This document shows, one piece after another, positions 10,576-18,049 of a stretch of 64,000 nucleotides of DNA. Every line of letters begins with the position of its first letter. The stretch's first letter is position 1. The stretch is from Microterricola viridarii (lineage in GTDB: Bacteria > Actinomycetota > Actinomycetes > Actinomycetales > Microbacteriaceae): NCBI RefSeq assembly GCF_900104895.1, contig NZ_LT629742.1, positions 3,348,001 through 3,412,000 on the forward strand, given 5' to 3'. The translations under genes were made by a program, and so were the position numbers. The notes beneath the pieces are model-generated. The model saw nothing but the letters and a program-made list of their open reading frames with translations. It did not search any database and had not been told where the DNA came from.

Positions 10576-10818
10576 GTGATCGGCCGCGACGCCGAGTCGA
10601 AGCTCGGCACTGCCCGGATTCTGCTCGCCATGTTCGACGCACAGATCGCCTCGCACGACGAGCACATGAAGTCCACTGAGGCGATGAAGCAGCGCAGCAT
10701 CAAGGCGAAGAAGTTCGACCCGACGATCATCGAGCGGATCGACGGGCTTCGGGAAGGGCGCGAGACGGGGGCTGCCCGCGTCAACGAACTCGAAGCACAG
10801 GCAGGAGAACAACCATGA
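10576..10818 (+). CDS. small phage protein, 80 aa, unknown function
   Basis: It starts with GTG and is translated as a largely helical, charged protein (DAESKLGTARILLAMFDAQIASHDEHMKS). It is the first of a chain of short genes whose starts and stops overlap (the next ATG is at 10815), which is typical of actinophage early regions. No family is recognised. Confidence 0.6.
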   Translation: MIGRDAESKLGTARILLAMFDAQIASHDEHMKSTEAMKQRSIKAKKFDPTIIERIDGLREGRETGAARVNELEAQAGEQP

Positions 10819-11057
10819 CCGACCCTGCATCCTCGCCGTGGTGCCAGGAGGCCGCGTTCCGGGAGTCATTCGCCGACGCCGCGTTCTGGCCCCACGTGCT
10901 CCAGAGGCAGGAGCGCGGCGACGAGCCCGACTTCGACCCTGACGTTCCGACCAGCTACCAGATCGACCCCTGCCCCGAGAGTGGCGAGCACGGGGCGTGC
11001 GCGTACGACACCGAGGGGCGACCCATGACACACATCACCGAGCGAGAGGACGAATGA
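10815..11057 (+). CDS. small phage protein, 80 aa, unknown function
   Basis: The ATG overlaps the stop region of the preceding gene and its own TGA overlaps the next start. The protein is acidic and contains one Cys pair (CPESGEHGAC). Nothing identifies its role beyond its place in the overlapping early cluster. Confidence 0.55.
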   Translation: MTDPASSPWCQEAAFRESFADAAFWPHVLQRQERGDEPDFDPDVPTSYQIDPCPESGEHGACAYDTEGRPMTHITEREDE

Positions 11058-11788
11058 TGACGCTGGTATGTCTCACAAACGACATCCCCAATCTGCGGTC
11101 ATGCACGGTGCGCGATCAGCACCAGGCGCACTGCAACGGCTTCGCGTGGCGGTACGACCGCGCGCTCGAGATCGACATGCCCACGAATGACGAGTGCACG
11201 GGATGCCTGCCCCGCCAGGCCGAGCACGGCTTGCTGTGCTGGTCGTGCTGGATGCGCGTCACCGAGGCGTGGTCGAAGGCGCACGACATGATCACGCACC
11301 TGCGATCCGTCGACCGGGCGCAGCAGATCGACAACGGCGGTGTGCGCGCGGATCCGGGCTGGGTGATCCCGGTGCCGATTACGTGGCGGATGGCCGACGA
11401 GCTGATCATGCTGCTCGGGCACCCGGCACCGGGGTTTCCCTCGGATGCCGTCGTGGAGGAGATCGACGTGATCACTGAGCGGTTCATCGACGATCTCGAC
11501 CCCGAGGTGTGGGTGTCACGCCCGGCCGGCGCTGAGGACGCGCTGCGGTTCGTCGTGCTCATGCAAACGGCCATAGCAGGACACCCGATGGACGATCGCG
11601 AACATCGTGTGGTGAACGTGAGATGCCCGGAGTGCAGGCTCAAGGCGCTGCTGTGGAAACCGCCACTCGAGGCCGGAGACGAACTCGACGTGACCTGCAC
11701 GAACTGCGGCTACGAGATGGATCACAACCGGTACGAGGCAGTCATGACGCTGCAGCGACTCGAACCGAAGACGAGGAAGGAAGCCTGA
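11054..11788 (+). CDS. phage protein with zinc-ribbon-like cysteine pairs, 244 aa
   Basis: The start is ATGATG at 11054, overlapping the previous stop. Near the N-terminus there are CTGC and CWSC pairs, and near the C-terminus CPEC and CTNC (VRCPECRLKALLW...LDVTCTNCGYEM), so one or two zinc ribbons are likely. Similar double-zinc-ribbon proteins occur in early regions of actinophages; their function is unknown. The long middle segment is helical. It overlaps the next gene by one base (TGATG). Confidence 0.65.
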   Translation: MMTLVCLTNDIPNLRSCTVRDQHQAHCNGFAWRYDRALEIDMPTNDECTGCLPRQAEHGLLCWSCWMRVTEAWSKAHDMITHLRSVDRAQQIDNGGVRADPGWVIPVPITWRMADELIMLLGHPAPGFPSDAVVEEIDVITERFIDDLDPEVWVSRPAGAEDALRFVVLMQTAIAGHPMDDREHRVVNVRCPECRLKALLWKPPLEAGDELDVTCTNCGYEMDHNRYEAVMTLQRLEPKTRKEA

Positions 11789-12048
11789 TGGCAACCAGCA
11801 AACACGGCGGTGATTGCCGCGGCACATGGTGCGACTTCTGCGGCTGCTGCGAGCACGGTGAGCCAACGGACGGGATCGGATGCCGCGCAGCCGATGCACC
11901 ATCAGGGATGAGCTGCCCAGGCGACGGTGGCGCTTGCGGGTGCGAGGGCGAGTTGGGACACCTCAAGCCCGTTCAGCCCCCGCCAGCCGAGGACGAGGAC
12001 GACACTTCCAAGCCCGTGCAGCTGCATCAAGAGACGTCGCTGTTCTGA
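11788..12048 (+). CDS. cysteine-rich small phage protein, 86 aa
   Basis: The first half contains eleven cysteines, including CDFCGCC and GACGCE, and resembles a compact metal-binding module; the second half is acidic and low-complexity. Start and stop overlap the neighbouring genes by one base each (TGATG junctions), so it is translated in a coupled chain. Confidence 0.6.
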   Translation: MATSKHGGDCRGTWCDFCGCCEHGEPTDGIGCRAADAPSGMSCPGDGGACGCEGELGHLKPVQPPPAEDEDDTSKPVQLHQETSLF

Positions 12049-12253
12049 TGTCTGAGCGTCGCTACATCCCCGACAAGGGCGACCACGACGTGGTGTCTGG
12101 TCGCCGCGGCCCGCTTACCGCAAGGCAGCACCAACAAATCAGGTTTCGGCTCGCAGAGGGCAAGCACCCCACCTCGACATTGCGCTCGAGGTGGGGTGCT
12201 GCGCCAACACAGTCGCGAACACGAAGAGACGAATGGAGAAGGCGAATGCCTGA
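12048..12253 (+). pseudogene. frameshifted small HTH-like phage gene
   Basis: The frame from the ATG at 12048 reads MSERRYIPDKGDHDVV...LTARQHQQIRFRLAEGKHP, then becomes Arg/Thr-rich. One base back, the other frame reads HLDIALEVGCCANTVANTKR and ends in ...MEKANA at a TGA (12251-12253) that overlaps the next ATG (12246), as expected for the gene chain. The two frames join at the CCCC run near 12170; restoring one C gives a continuous protein with a helix-turn-helix-like segment. A one-base loss, or a sequencing error at the homopolymer, would explain it. Confidence 0.6.
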
Positions 12254-12903
12254 GATCGACCGCGCCGCACTGCGCGCGCAAGCAGAAGCAGCAACCGAGG
12301 GCCCTTGGCACTGGGCCGGGAACTCCGACACCGGTGAGCCGTATCTCGCGACGTGGATCCCCGGGCGCCGGCCGGTGCCAAGTCATGTCCATCGGCAGGG
12401 AGGATCGGAAGACCACCGGGCGCGCGGCAGACCAGGTGCGCTCCGCAGCGCGCGAGTTCGACCTCGGCGATCCCGAAGAGCTCGTGGAGCAGTGGGCGCA
12501 TGACCAGTACGGCGAGCCGGCGACCGACCCGCGCCTCGAGTTCATGACCGACCTCATGTGCGTACAGTCAAGGGACCTCGTCGTCTACCAGGTCGCACCG
12601 AACGCGACCTCTCGCGAAGACCCGAAGGTCTACCTCGCAGACGTTGTCGGCATCCGGCACCCGGACGCCTAGTTCATCGCGGCCGCGAACCCTCAGACGG
12701 TGCTCGCCCTGCTCTCGGCGCTCGAAGTGGCTGAGGGGAGGCTGGCGCGGGTGGCTGCCGAGGGCGAGGCGGTCCGGGCTGCGTATCTGTCGTTCTGGGG
12801 CGCTCACAGCTCCAATGACCTGACCGCCCTTGGGCGGAAGCCTACGATGCCACCGACACCGGAGCTGGACATCCTCAACGACGGCGCGGAGGAACAGCGA
12901 TGA
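12246..12903 (+). pseudogene. Ea22-like phage early protein, frameshift plus in-frame TAG
   Basis: The start MPEIDRAALRAQAEAATEGPW is the hallmark of a widespread phage family of unknown function. The frame breaks near 12358-12364 (GCGCCGGCCGG): the rest, GRCQVMSIGREDRKTTGRA..., continues in another frame. That frame is then stopped by TAG at 12670-12672 and resumes as FIAAANPQTVLALLSALEVAEGRLARVAAE, the conserved family C-terminus; DAEFIAAANP would be expected, so GAG to TAG is the simplest change. Two independent lesions mark it as a dead gene. Its end overlaps the next ATG. Confidence 0.75.
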
Positions 12904-13376
12904 GCGACAACGAAGCACGCGACAAGGCATGGCGCGGGTACTCGGGCAGGGACGGGCGGATCAATCCGAGCAAGGACTTCCGGGCTGGCTACGACGCCGC
13001 GAAGGCTGAGCCGCTGACCATCGACCGGGACGCTATGGCGACTGTGATCCGTGAGGCAATGTCGGACGCCGACATCGACGGCTACGGCTACGGCTACGGC
13101 GACGAGGGTGCGGGATACGACTTTACGATTGTCGCCGACGCCGTGATTGCTCACCTCTCCGCACAGGAGGCGGCAACTGAAGACGAGTGGGAGTACCGCA
13201 GCCATATCGTCAATTCGCTGCAACGCCACGCGATCAGTGAGCGGACGGACGCAGAGACCGCGTACGTCTTCGTCCGGGACGCACGGCCTGGCGAGCGCGG
13301 ATGGGTTGAGCGCCGGCGGCAGGCTGGCAATGTCGAGCGAGTGCCGGCGGCGCAGGAAGGCGAGCGCGGTGCCTGA
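12900..13376 (+). CDS. phage-type hypothetical protein, 158 aa
   Basis: The ATG overlaps the previous stop (ATGA). The N-terminus MSDNEARDKAWRGYSGRDGRINPSKDFRAGYDAAK is a pattern seen in small actinophage proteins; a Gly/Tyr repeat (GYGYGYG) follows near residue 60. No enzyme motif is visible. It is the last gene of the overlapping early chain before the minus-strand cargo genes. Confidence 0.6.
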   Translation: MSDNEARDKAWRGYSGRDGRINPSKDFRAGYDAAKAEPLTIDRDAMATVIREAMSDADIDGYGYGYGDEGAGYDFTIVADAVIAHLSAQEAATEDEWEYRSHIVNSLQRHAISERTDAETAYVFVRDARPGERGWVERRRQAGNVERVPAAQEGERGA

Positions 13377-13383
13377 GCCGCAG

Positions 13384-13845
13384 TCATACCTCCGAGTAGG
13401 TCACACGCTCGACACCCGCGAGGACTGGACTCGTCGGCTGGTGTCGCACCCACCCGACGCCATCCCAGAATCGCCGCGAGGTCGCATCATCGTTCAAAGC
13501 GGTTAGACGCGGCTCCGGGTACATGTCTCGGATCGCCCTCAGGGCTGCGCGTCCGACGCCCTGCCGCCGAGCGGAAAGCGCCACTTCGAACGCAAGAATG
13601 TCCAGTTGCCCCGTCGGCATCGAACCGAGCATTTTACGGGACAGCTGCCCTCCTGTGAGGTGGAACTTGCACCGCACGACCTCGATGCCGTCTCGCTGAA
13701 TGGAGAGCCAATGCTCGCCCCGGTTGACCCACAGCTCTTGCTCCCACCAGGGTGCAGGGAACTCGCTCGACGGGGCAAACACACGCCACTGCTCACCCTC
13801 CTCGCGCGGGAAGACCTCGACAAGCGTCAACGATTCAGAAACCAT
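13384..13845 (-). CDS. GNAT-family N-acetyltransferase, 153 aa
   Basis: The acetyl-CoA loop ARRQGVGRAALRAI, the preceding strand QLDILAFEVALS and the closing ATSRRFWDGVGWV are the GNAT motifs A and B. The acceptor substrate cannot be deduced. It lies on the opposite strand to the surrounding phage genes and so looks like independently transcribed cargo. Confidence 0.72.
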   Translation of the reverse strand: MVSESLTLVEVFPREEGEQWRVFAPSSEFPAPWWEQELWVNRGEHWLSIQRDGIEVVRCKFHLTGGQLSRKMLGSMPTGQLDILAFEVALSARRQGVGRAALRAIRDMYPEPRLTALNDDATSRRFWDGVGWVRHQPTSPVLAGVERVTYSEV

Positions 13846-13882
13846 GCACCGACACTAGCCGCAAGGCAGAAAGGAGAGACCG

Positions 13883-13930
13883 GTGGGTGAGCCGAAGGAG
13901 TGGGTGACGGTGAAGGAAGCCGCGAGTTAG
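13883..13930 (+). pseudogene. 15-codon remnant of an HTH/excisionase-type gene
   Basis: After AGGAGAG, a GTG start gives VGEPKEWVTVKEAAS and then TAG. WVTVKEAA is how MerR/excisionase-like HTH proteins begin, with the recognition helix expected next; instead the frame stops where the neighbouring minus-strand gene begins. It is best read as a truncated 5' end, perhaps cut by insertion of that cargo. It is short, so confidence is limited. Confidence 0.35.
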
Positions 13931-14403
13931 AACGCTTCGCCTAGTTCGGCAGGCATACGCAGAGGAATGCTCTCAAAGCGTGCTCTTCCAGCGCTGTCCA
14001 CCCAACGTGCGCGAGCGGTCGCCCCGTCCCAGACTCTGACCGCCGGGTAGTTATGGTATCTGTTGAGCGCGGCTGGCCATACGCGCCCGTCCGCGACAAT
14101 AGGGGCGAATCCCTTGCCGTGAAGCGGCTCCGGGACGTGCGCATGAAATGTTGTGCTCGGCACATCGCCAGTCCCCACCACGAGCGCCTGGACCGTGATG
14201 TGGGCAGCAGTTCCGTCACCGAGATTGTGGACTACCCAGCGGTCGCCATCTGTGCGGCCGAGGATTGGGACACCTACCAATTCGAGCCTGGCGCGACCGC
14301 GCGCGCGTCGTTCGAGATGCGCGATCGCTGCCTGCCAGCCAGTGAATCCGGCAGCGAGAACGGAAACGACGAGCGCGATGAACGCTACAGGGTCAGTCTG
14401 CAT
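13927..14403 (-). CDS. membrane-anchored protein of unknown function, 158 aa
   Basis: Starting at the ATG at 14403, the protein opens with one transmembrane helix (VAFIALVVSVLAAGFTGWQAA) followed by a basic stretch (HLERRARGRAR). The rest is a beta-rich domain (LELVGVPILG...WVVHNLGDGTAAHITVQALV) probably on the cytoplasmic side. A longer upstream extension is rejected because it overlaps another coding frame. Membrane tether plus beta domain is a layout seen in small phage and defence-island proteins, but no family is recognised. Confidence 0.55.
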   Translation of the reverse strand: MQTDPVAFIALVVSVLAAGFTGWQAAIAHLERRARGRARLELVGVPILGRTDGDRWVVHNLGDGTAAHITVQALVVGTGDVPSTTFHAHVPEPLHGKGFAPIVADGRVWPAALNRYHNYPAVRVWDGATARARWVDSAGRARFESIPLRMPAELGEAF

Positions 14404-14625
14404 GAGCTCAGCTTCGCAGATACCAGGCAGGATGCCGGCTCGTCCATCACGCTGACCTGGATGCCGCGCGGCGAGAGCCCTGTGATCTCGCCCGCGCGCT
14501 TCCAAGGCACACCGGACGCCAACGCGATCCGGAACGCGTGGTTGCGGTATCCGAGCTGCTCACGCGCTCCACCTCAAGGATACGAGCTTCGCCTGCGCAG
14601 CCGCCAGGTCGTCCTCGGCGGTCAT
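14385..14625 (-). pseudogene. frameshifted small HTH protein gene
   Basis: The ATG at 14625 gives MTAEDDLAAAQAKLVSL and then runs to a TGA. One base over, a frame reads REQLGYRNHAFRIALASG and then VPWKRAGEITGLSPRGIQ, a convincing helix-turn-helix, ending at TAG 14385-14387. The two pieces join near 14570. The stop overlaps the start of the membrane-anchored gene, so they once formed one transcription unit. This is one of several small indels in the island. Confidence 0.5.
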
Positions 14626-14752
14626 ACGGAAGGGCGGCACTCACTGGAAGGGGAAATCCTGGCGCGCGGGTATGTGCGGGGTGACCTCCGGCAAGGCGTC
14701 CGACGGGGACGGTTCATAGAGATACCGATCGGGAGGGAAGATGCATGAAGCC

Positions 14753-15508
14753 CTAGTCGTCAGGACCCTCGTTCACGACGACGCCCACCGTGATGCCCCT
14801 TGAGGACGCCTTGGGTGCATCTTCGACCCACTCAGCCAAGACCTGATCGGGGAACGCATGCCTGTAATCCCAAAACACATTAGGGGTGTTCAGCGCGAGA
14901 GCGAGCTCGTCGTCGATTAGTGGGGTGCTTCGCTCTGGGTCGAGACCCCACGTCCGTATGCGCTCCATGGTTCGGTGTTCCCTCCACCTGAACGCTTCGT
15001 TTCGCATGTTGCTCTTCCACGTGCCGCCAAGACCAGACGTCAATCTCTTGTCTGGGAACTCCTCGGATTTCGGCATCCGTTCGTGGCGGTGTTCAAGCTC
15101 CAGCTCGGTAAGTCTGAGAAGGCTCCGGGCGCCCGGAACAAGGCTCTGATCGAGTGTCGTCATCGCGTCGATTCGCGCGACTCTTGGGTCGCGCTCGACG
15201 GGAAGCGCGGGCGCACGAGGATCGTGCATCCAACCGCGGATCTCAAATGTGAGCCGGGCCCAGCGCAGCATGGCGCGTGCCTCTTCACGTGACATCGTGA
15301 GGAGGCGTTCACTGCGCTGTTCGGCATAGCGCCGTTTCTCATCAGCATCGCGCATGGACTCGATCTTCCGCGCCAGCACACTCGCCCGATGGCTAGTCCA
15401 AACGGCCACACCTGCCAGGATCGCGGTCACGATGCCGAGCGCTACCGGAATCCAGACTTGAGCCAGCCAGTCGTAAGAGCCCATTTCTGACCAATCGATA
15501 TCACGCAT
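14753..15508 (-). CDS. membrane-anchored coiled-coil protein, 251 aa, unknown
   Basis: One N-terminal transmembrane helix (WIPVALGIVTAILAGVAVWTS) is followed by a coiled coil (HRASVLARKIESMRDADEKRRYAEQRSERLL) and a charged helical domain with many Arg and Glu residues. No catalytic motif is visible. It sits in the same minus-strand cargo cluster as the other membrane-anchored gene and the TIR gene. A superinfection-exclusion or membrane-effector role is possible but is inference only. Confidence 0.6.
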   Translation of the reverse strand: MRDIDWSEMGSYDWLAQVWIPVALGIVTAILAGVAVWTSHRASVLARKIESMRDADEKRRYAEQRSERLLTMSREEARAMLRWARLTFEIRGWMHDPRAPALPVERDPRVARIDAMTTLDQSLVPGARSLLRLTELELEHRHERMPKSEEFPDKRLTSGLGGTWKSNMRNEAFRWREHRTMERIRTWGLDPERSTPLIDDELALALNTPNVFWDYRHAFPDQVLAEWVEDAPKASSRGITVGVVVNEGPDD

Positions 15509-15564
15509 TCCCGCAGCCTACTGACCACCACAGACACCACCCCACAACTGAACAGGAGACACCC

Positions 15565-16068
15565 ATGAAGCAATGGCTCACGACCGCGGAGGCCGCCAGG
15601 CTGGCCGGCCGTCACCAATCCCGCATCTACGCCTGGATCGAAAGCGGAAAGCTCGCCGGGCAGCGGGCCGAGGATGGCACGATGGAAGTCGCATCGGCCG
15701 ATGTCCTCCAAGTCGAGGCGAAGACACACCGCGGCCGGCCGTCTACTCCGGCAAGCCGGAAACGCGAGGTCGTCACGCACCAGCCGATCGTCTACTACCT
15801 GCGGTTTCGCAGCCGAGTCAAGATTGGGACAACCACTCAATGCCGCCGCCGTTTCGCCGCGATCCCATGCGAAGAGTGGTGCGCATTCGAACCGGGGAGC
15901 CGATCGTTGGAGAGCCAACGGCATCGTCAATTCGCAAAGAGCCGCGCATCTGGGCATCACGAATGGTTCGAGCCATCCCCCGAACTCGAACAGCACATGG
16001 CCGATCTACGCATGGCCCACGGCGATCCTCTGAAACTCTTCGAGGTCTCGACACACCGCACACGTTAG
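15565..16068 (+). CDS. HTH-GIY-YIG (T5orf172-like) nuclease-family protein, 167 aa
   Basis: Residues 4-50 form an excisionase/MerR-type helix-turn-helix (WLTTAEAARLAG...RIYAWIESGKL). Residues 74-150 match the T5orf172/MUG113 branch of GIY-YIG nucleases: VYYLR (76-80), KIGTT (86-90), RRRFAAI (94-100), and an LESQRHRQF segment with Glu116 as the probable metal ligand, ending in HEWFEPSPEL. It could be a DNA-targeted nickase or a regulator using the fold for binding. It is on the plus strand between cargo genes, has its own leader with CAGGAGA, and is followed by a strong terminator. Confidence 0.72.
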   Translation: MKQWLTTAEAARLAGRHQSRIYAWIESGKLAGQRAEDGTMEVASADVLQVEAKTHRGRPSTPASRKREVVTHQPIVYYLRFRSRVKIGTTTQCRRRFAAIPCEEWCAFEPGSRSLESQRHRQFAKSRASGHHEWFEPSPELEQHMADLRMAHGDPLKLFEVSTHRTR

Positions 16069-16128
16069 TTGACATAAAGCGCGAATGGCGCGAAGATCAA
16101 TTCAGATGTTGGATCACTGTGTTCGACG

Positions 16129-16164
16129 GAAAGCCCCGGAGTCACTACGACTGCCGGGGCTTTC
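16129..16164. terminator. bidirectional terminator between the GIY-YIG and TIR genes
   Basis: GAAAGCCCCGG pairs perfectly with CCGGGGCTTTC around a 14-base loop. It lies between two convergent genes and can serve both. Confidence 0.8.
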
Positions 16165-16186
16165 GTGTTGGCCGATCAATCAGGAA

Positions 16187-17371
16187 CTAGACGCTCCGTG
16201 CTTGCTCACCATGCTTTGACTGAATGGCAATCGCGGCGTCACGCCATGAGTCGATAATCGTTTGGCCGTCGGCAACACTTCTCATCGCGATATCGAACTT
16301 CCGAAACGGCTTGCGGAGGTCTCTGCTCAGCCCCGAATACTTTCGAGCCATGTCGGCCACAGAGGTTATCTGCTCTGCAGCCGTAGTGCCCGCCTCCGCG
16401 AGGCCAAGGATGCTTCCCGTAACTTGAAGCGCCTCTTCCCCGCCGCTATCACCCTGATCGACGAGTTGCAAGAGCGCTCTCATGTTCGGATCGATGGCGA
16501 TGAGTTGGCGAGTATAGGAGCTTGAGAGGTCTTCCAATCGCTCCACTGGGGCCTCAATTTGTTGCGACAGCTTCCTAAGCAACGACAGACGAGCGCCGAT
16601 GGGGTTCGCTTGCGACTCAGCTGCCTTCAGAGCTGGCGTGATTGCAGTCATCGGACCTGTGAACGATTCGAGCGCAGGCTGGAAGCTCGCTATCGTTTCG
16701 GTCCATTCCTCGATGCCAGGCTGCAATTCAGCTAGTCGGTCAAGGATTCCTAGCTCATCGTCTTCCTCTTCCGGCTCGCCACCCTCAGTCTTGGCGATCT
16801 CGCCAGTTCCGGCCGAAGCTTCACTTTCGTCTGAATCCGTTCGTTCGAGAGGACGAGATTCAAGCGTCTCCTCGATCTCCGCCAAACGGGTCGCAAGTCG
16901 GTGAACGGCGGTTCGATACTCCGTACGTTCCTGATCGAGGAGCCGAAGCCCGTCCCAGGATACGTACTGGAGTGAGGCCACAATCTGCTTCACCGGATCT
17001 GTACTGTCGAGCGCCAAATCGCGCACGGGAAGGTAGACGATGGGCAAGATCAGCTCAGTCACGCCTAACTCCTTCGCGGAGGTATTGAACGCGATTAACT
17101 CATTGCGACACTCTGGCCTTGTAAAGAACGTTGGCGTGATGATCGGGATGAAGAAGGCAGATGAGCTAAGTGCGTTGTCGATCTTTTCGCGCCATCGATC
17201 ACCCCATTCGAGCCCCTCTCTGTCAACAAAGATCTCGATCTCGCGGCCGGTAATCAACGCGAACTCGTCGCTCACTAGCTGAGCAAGTTCAGTGATACGA
17301 CCACGATCGCGCTCATTGTCTGCGTGAGCGTAGCTCCAGAAGCCGACCATCTTGCTTTCAATATCCGCCAT
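16187..17371 (-). CDS. TIR-domain protein with long helical C-terminus, 394 aa
   Basis: Residues 9-130 are a bacterial TIR domain: FWSYAHAD (11-18), IEIFVDREGLEWGDRWREKI (Glu62 aligns with the catalytic glutamate of NAD+-cleaving TIRs), FFIPIITPTFFTRPECRNEL (73-92). An acidic linker (about 185-215) leads to a helical region to the end with no recognised sensor domain. Stand-alone TIR effectors in phages and defence islands deplete NAD+ or make cyclic ADP-ribose-type signals; that activity is inferred here. It is less GC-rich than the host genes, faces away from the phage structural genes, and has no obvious partner gene. Confidence 0.85.
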   Translation of the reverse strand: MADIESKMVGFWSYAHADNERDRGRITELAQLVSDEFALITGREIEIFVDREGLEWGDRWREKIDNALSSSAFFIPIITPTFFTRPECRNELIAFNTSAKELGVTELILPIVYLPVRDLALDSTDPVKQIVASLQYVSWDGLRLLDQERTEYRTAVHRLATRLAEIEETLESRPLERTDSDESEASAGTGEIAKTEGGEPEEEDDELGILDRLAELQPGIEEWTETIASFQPALESFTGPMTAITPALKAAESQANPIGARLSLLRKLSQQIEAPVERLEDLSSSYTRQLIAIDPNMRALLQLVDQGDSGGEEALQVTGSILGLAEAGTTAAEQITSVADMARKYSGLSRDLRKPFRKFDIAMRSVADGQTIIDSWRDAAIAIQSKHGEQARSV

Positions 17372-17512
17372 CGGATCAACCTAGCGATCTCTAGTCCGCA
17401 GAAGTAGCCCCCAAACTAGCGCCCGCTGGGCTATGCACATTGCTGTGATCGTCTCTGATCCACGACAGTCCAGGTGCCTCGCCGAACTCTTCCCGCAACG
17501 AGGTGATGCGCT

Positions 17513-18049
17513 GTGCCGAAGCCACTCACCGAAGAGAAGCGCCAACAGATCCTCGACCTCCACGCACAAAAGCTCAGCCGCAACGAGATCGCCCGCCAAG
17601 CCGGCGTCTCCCCCAGCTCAGTCTCCAAAGTGTGTGCCGCTGACGACCGCACCTTCGACCGGACGCAGACAAAAGACGCTACCCGGGCGAAGCAGGTTGA
17701 CCTCGCTGAGGCGCGGATGAATCTGGCGCACCGAATGAACGCTGCGGCGAACGAGATGCTCGACATGCTGGACAAGCCGTTCACGGTGTTCAACTTCGGC
17801 GGCAAGGACAACACGTTCGCGTCTGAGGTTCTTGACTCTGTGCCTGTGGATGCGCGGCGCACGATCATCACGTCTTCGATTTTGTTCGACAAGATCAGTC
17901 GCATCGTCGAGAAGGATAACGGCGGGCTCGAGCAGACCGTTGGTGTGCTGGATGCTCTGGCGGGCAACCTGACCGCGGCTGCCGAGCTGCTGCGTGCCCA
18001 GGACGATGTCCCTGTCGGCGACGGTGATTGGCCCGAACCGGCCGCTTAA
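17513..18049 (+). CDS. terminase small subunit, 178 aa
   Basis: A GTG start yields an N-terminal HTH (TEEKRQQILDLHAQKLSRNEIARQAGVSPSSVSKV) and a C-terminal helical oligomerisation region. Size, HTH and position directly before the terminase large subunit identify it as TerS, which recognises phage DNA for packaging. The frame is intact. Its 3' end overlaps the terL start by about 44 bases. Confidence 0.82.
   Translation: MPKPLTEEKRQQILDLHAQKLSRNEIARQAGVSPSSVSKVCAADDRTFDRTQTKDATRAKQVDLAEARMNLAHRMNAAANEMLDMLDKPFTVFNFGGKDNTFASEVLDSVPVDARRTIITSSILFDKISRIVEKDNGGLEQTVGVLDALAGNLTAAAELLRAQDDVPVGDGDWPEPAA

Noticed and set aside
10524..10784. 86-codon minus-strand frame at the left edge of the island
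   Set aside because: It is antisense to the first phage gene, rich in Ser/Arg/Cys, with no family match.
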